DNA from: Nitrospirota bacterium
Lineage (GTDB): Bacteria; Nitrospirota; UBA9217
Reading direction: 5' to 3'
Assembly (NCBI GenBank): GCA_013334545.1
Contig: JAAXXJ010000040.1
Span: forward strand, 1-15,989
Length of the DNA: 15,989 nt
Part shown: positions 15,817 through 15,989 of the stretch, piece by piece
How the letters are laid out: the number at the start of each line of letters is the position of its first letter
Numbering within the stretch: position 1 is the first letter of the stretch
Notes under the pieces: generated by a model
The model's database searches: none
The model's input: the letters and a program-made list of their open reading frames with translations, nothing else
Told to the model about the DNA's origin: nothing
Made by a program: the position numbers and the translations under genes

Positions 15817-15864
15817 AAACAATTAAGTCGTAACTTAAACAATTAAGTCATCGTTAAACAATTA
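15817..15864. repeat. Three directly repeated AAACAATTA iterons at the insertion sequence end
   Basis: An exact 13-mer AAACAATTAAGTC occurs at 15817-15829 and 15837-15849, and a shortened copy AAACAATTA at 15856-15864. Copies start every 19-20 bp, about two helical turns. This AT-rich block lies between the TPP gene and the transposase start and probably holds the transposase binding sites in the left end of the element. Confidence 0.7.
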
Positions 15865-15884
15865 CTAATCAGAGCATAATATAG

Positions 15885-15912
15885 TTGACATTTTATGCGG
15901 TTGTGGTATTAT
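15885..15912 (+). promoter_or_regulatory. Transposase promoter
   Basis: TTGACA (15885-15890), a 16-nt spacer and TATTAT (15907-15912) form a near-consensus sigma70 promoter. Its predicted start point falls at about 15918-15920, on the transposase ATG itself, so the transcript would be leaderless or nearly so. Confidence 0.75.
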
Positions 15913-15918
15913 GCGGGC

Positions 15919-15989
15919 ATGAAGATACGAGATGCTCGCTCCCTTTCCTCTGAAGCACAAGAGGACATCCGCCGCAAGGCGGTCAAAGC
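15919..15989 (+). CDS. IS630-family transposase, N-terminal fragment
   Basis: Only 23 codons are present, cut by the right edge: MKIRDARSLSSEAQEDIRRKAVK. This opening matches the N-terminal helix-turn-helix of IS630-type transposases, which often begin with a similar MKIRDARSLSPEAQE phrase. There is no Shine-Dalgarno, and the -10 box ends 6 nt before the ATG, which suggests leaderless translation. The catalytic DDE domain is outside the window, so the family is assigned from the N-terminus and the TA-flanked setting only. Confidence 0.7.
   Translation, partial: MKIRDARSLSSEAQEDIRRKAVK

Larger units (their letters stand above)
15805..15989 (+). mobile_element. Left end of an IS630-family insertion sequence
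   Basis: From about 15805 the sequence turns sharply AT-rich, with iterons, a strong promoter and the start of a transposase, and then leaves the window. IS630/Tc1-type elements insert at TA; TA at 15804-15805, 6 nt after the TPP gene stop, is a possible junction. The exact border cannot be fixed without the other end. Confidence 0.65.

Overview
The window is GC-rich bacterial chromosome, almost entirely central carbon metabolism, with an insertion sequence beginning at the right edge. The non-classical (quinone-reactive, Bacillus/Bacteroidetes/deltaproteobacterial type) succinate dehydrogenase/fumarate reductase, the ACT-domain malic enzyme, the single-chain Aquifex-type aconitase and the many short periodic intergenic repeats suggest a Desulfobacterota- or Nitrospirota-like anaerobe or microaerophile, probably uncultured. 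This placement rests on protein style alone and is uncertain.

Layout. Minus strand, read right to left: ACT-domain NAD-malic enzyme (4342-2918), class II fumarase fumC (2703-1315), cytochrome b subunit sdhC (1117-452) and the N-terminus of the flavoprotein sdhA (313 to beyond the left edge). A divergent promoter region (4343-4548) separates these from plus-strand genes: glutamate dehydrogenase, a 62-aa rubredoxin-like protein, leucyl/phenylalanyl-tRNA-protein transferase (aat), an SPL-like radical SAM protein and a solitary GroES-like protein ending at a strong bidirectional terminator (8366-8402). A small minus-strand unknown gene (8824-8555) faces that terminator. A second divergent promoter region (8825-9025) leads into a plus-strand set: aconitase, citrate synthase, a succinate-semialdehyde-type aldehyde dehydrogenase with a histone-like basic tail, a 67-aa Cys-rich ORF, and a TPP enzyme of the acetolactate synthase family. 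An IS630-type element starts 6-20 bp after the TPP enzyme and runs off the right edge.

How the genes work together. Citrate synthase, aconitase, succinate dehydrogenase and fumarase are TCA-cycle enzymes; malic enzyme links malate to pyruvate and glutamate dehydrogenase links glutamate to 2-oxoglutarate. The pairing of a GabD1-like dehydrogenase with an acetolactate-synthase-like TPP enzyme resembles the cyanobacterial 2-oxoglutarate decarboxylase plus succinate-semialdehyde dehydrogenase bypass. I infer that this cluster may encode a TCA cycle closed without 2-oxoglutarate dehydrogenase. No isocitrate dehydrogenase, 2-oxoglutarate dehydrogenase, succinyl-CoA synthetase or malate dehydrogenase lies in the window.

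The most unusual non-coding signal is a family of short-period purine-rich repeats. A composite element (about 8-nt GACRCGGR units, then a linker containing GAACCTT, then about 10-nt CGCGGAT-type units) starts 4-9 nt after the stop codons of fumC, malic enzyme and the aldehyde dehydrogenase, always in the sense orientation. The 8-nt part alone follows the GroES-like gene. Related arms also form long-spaced inverted repeats in several gaps. Protein oddities are an aconitase with Ser in place of the SCTN cluster cysteine, and the basic tail with its own internal start site on the aldehyde dehydrogenase.
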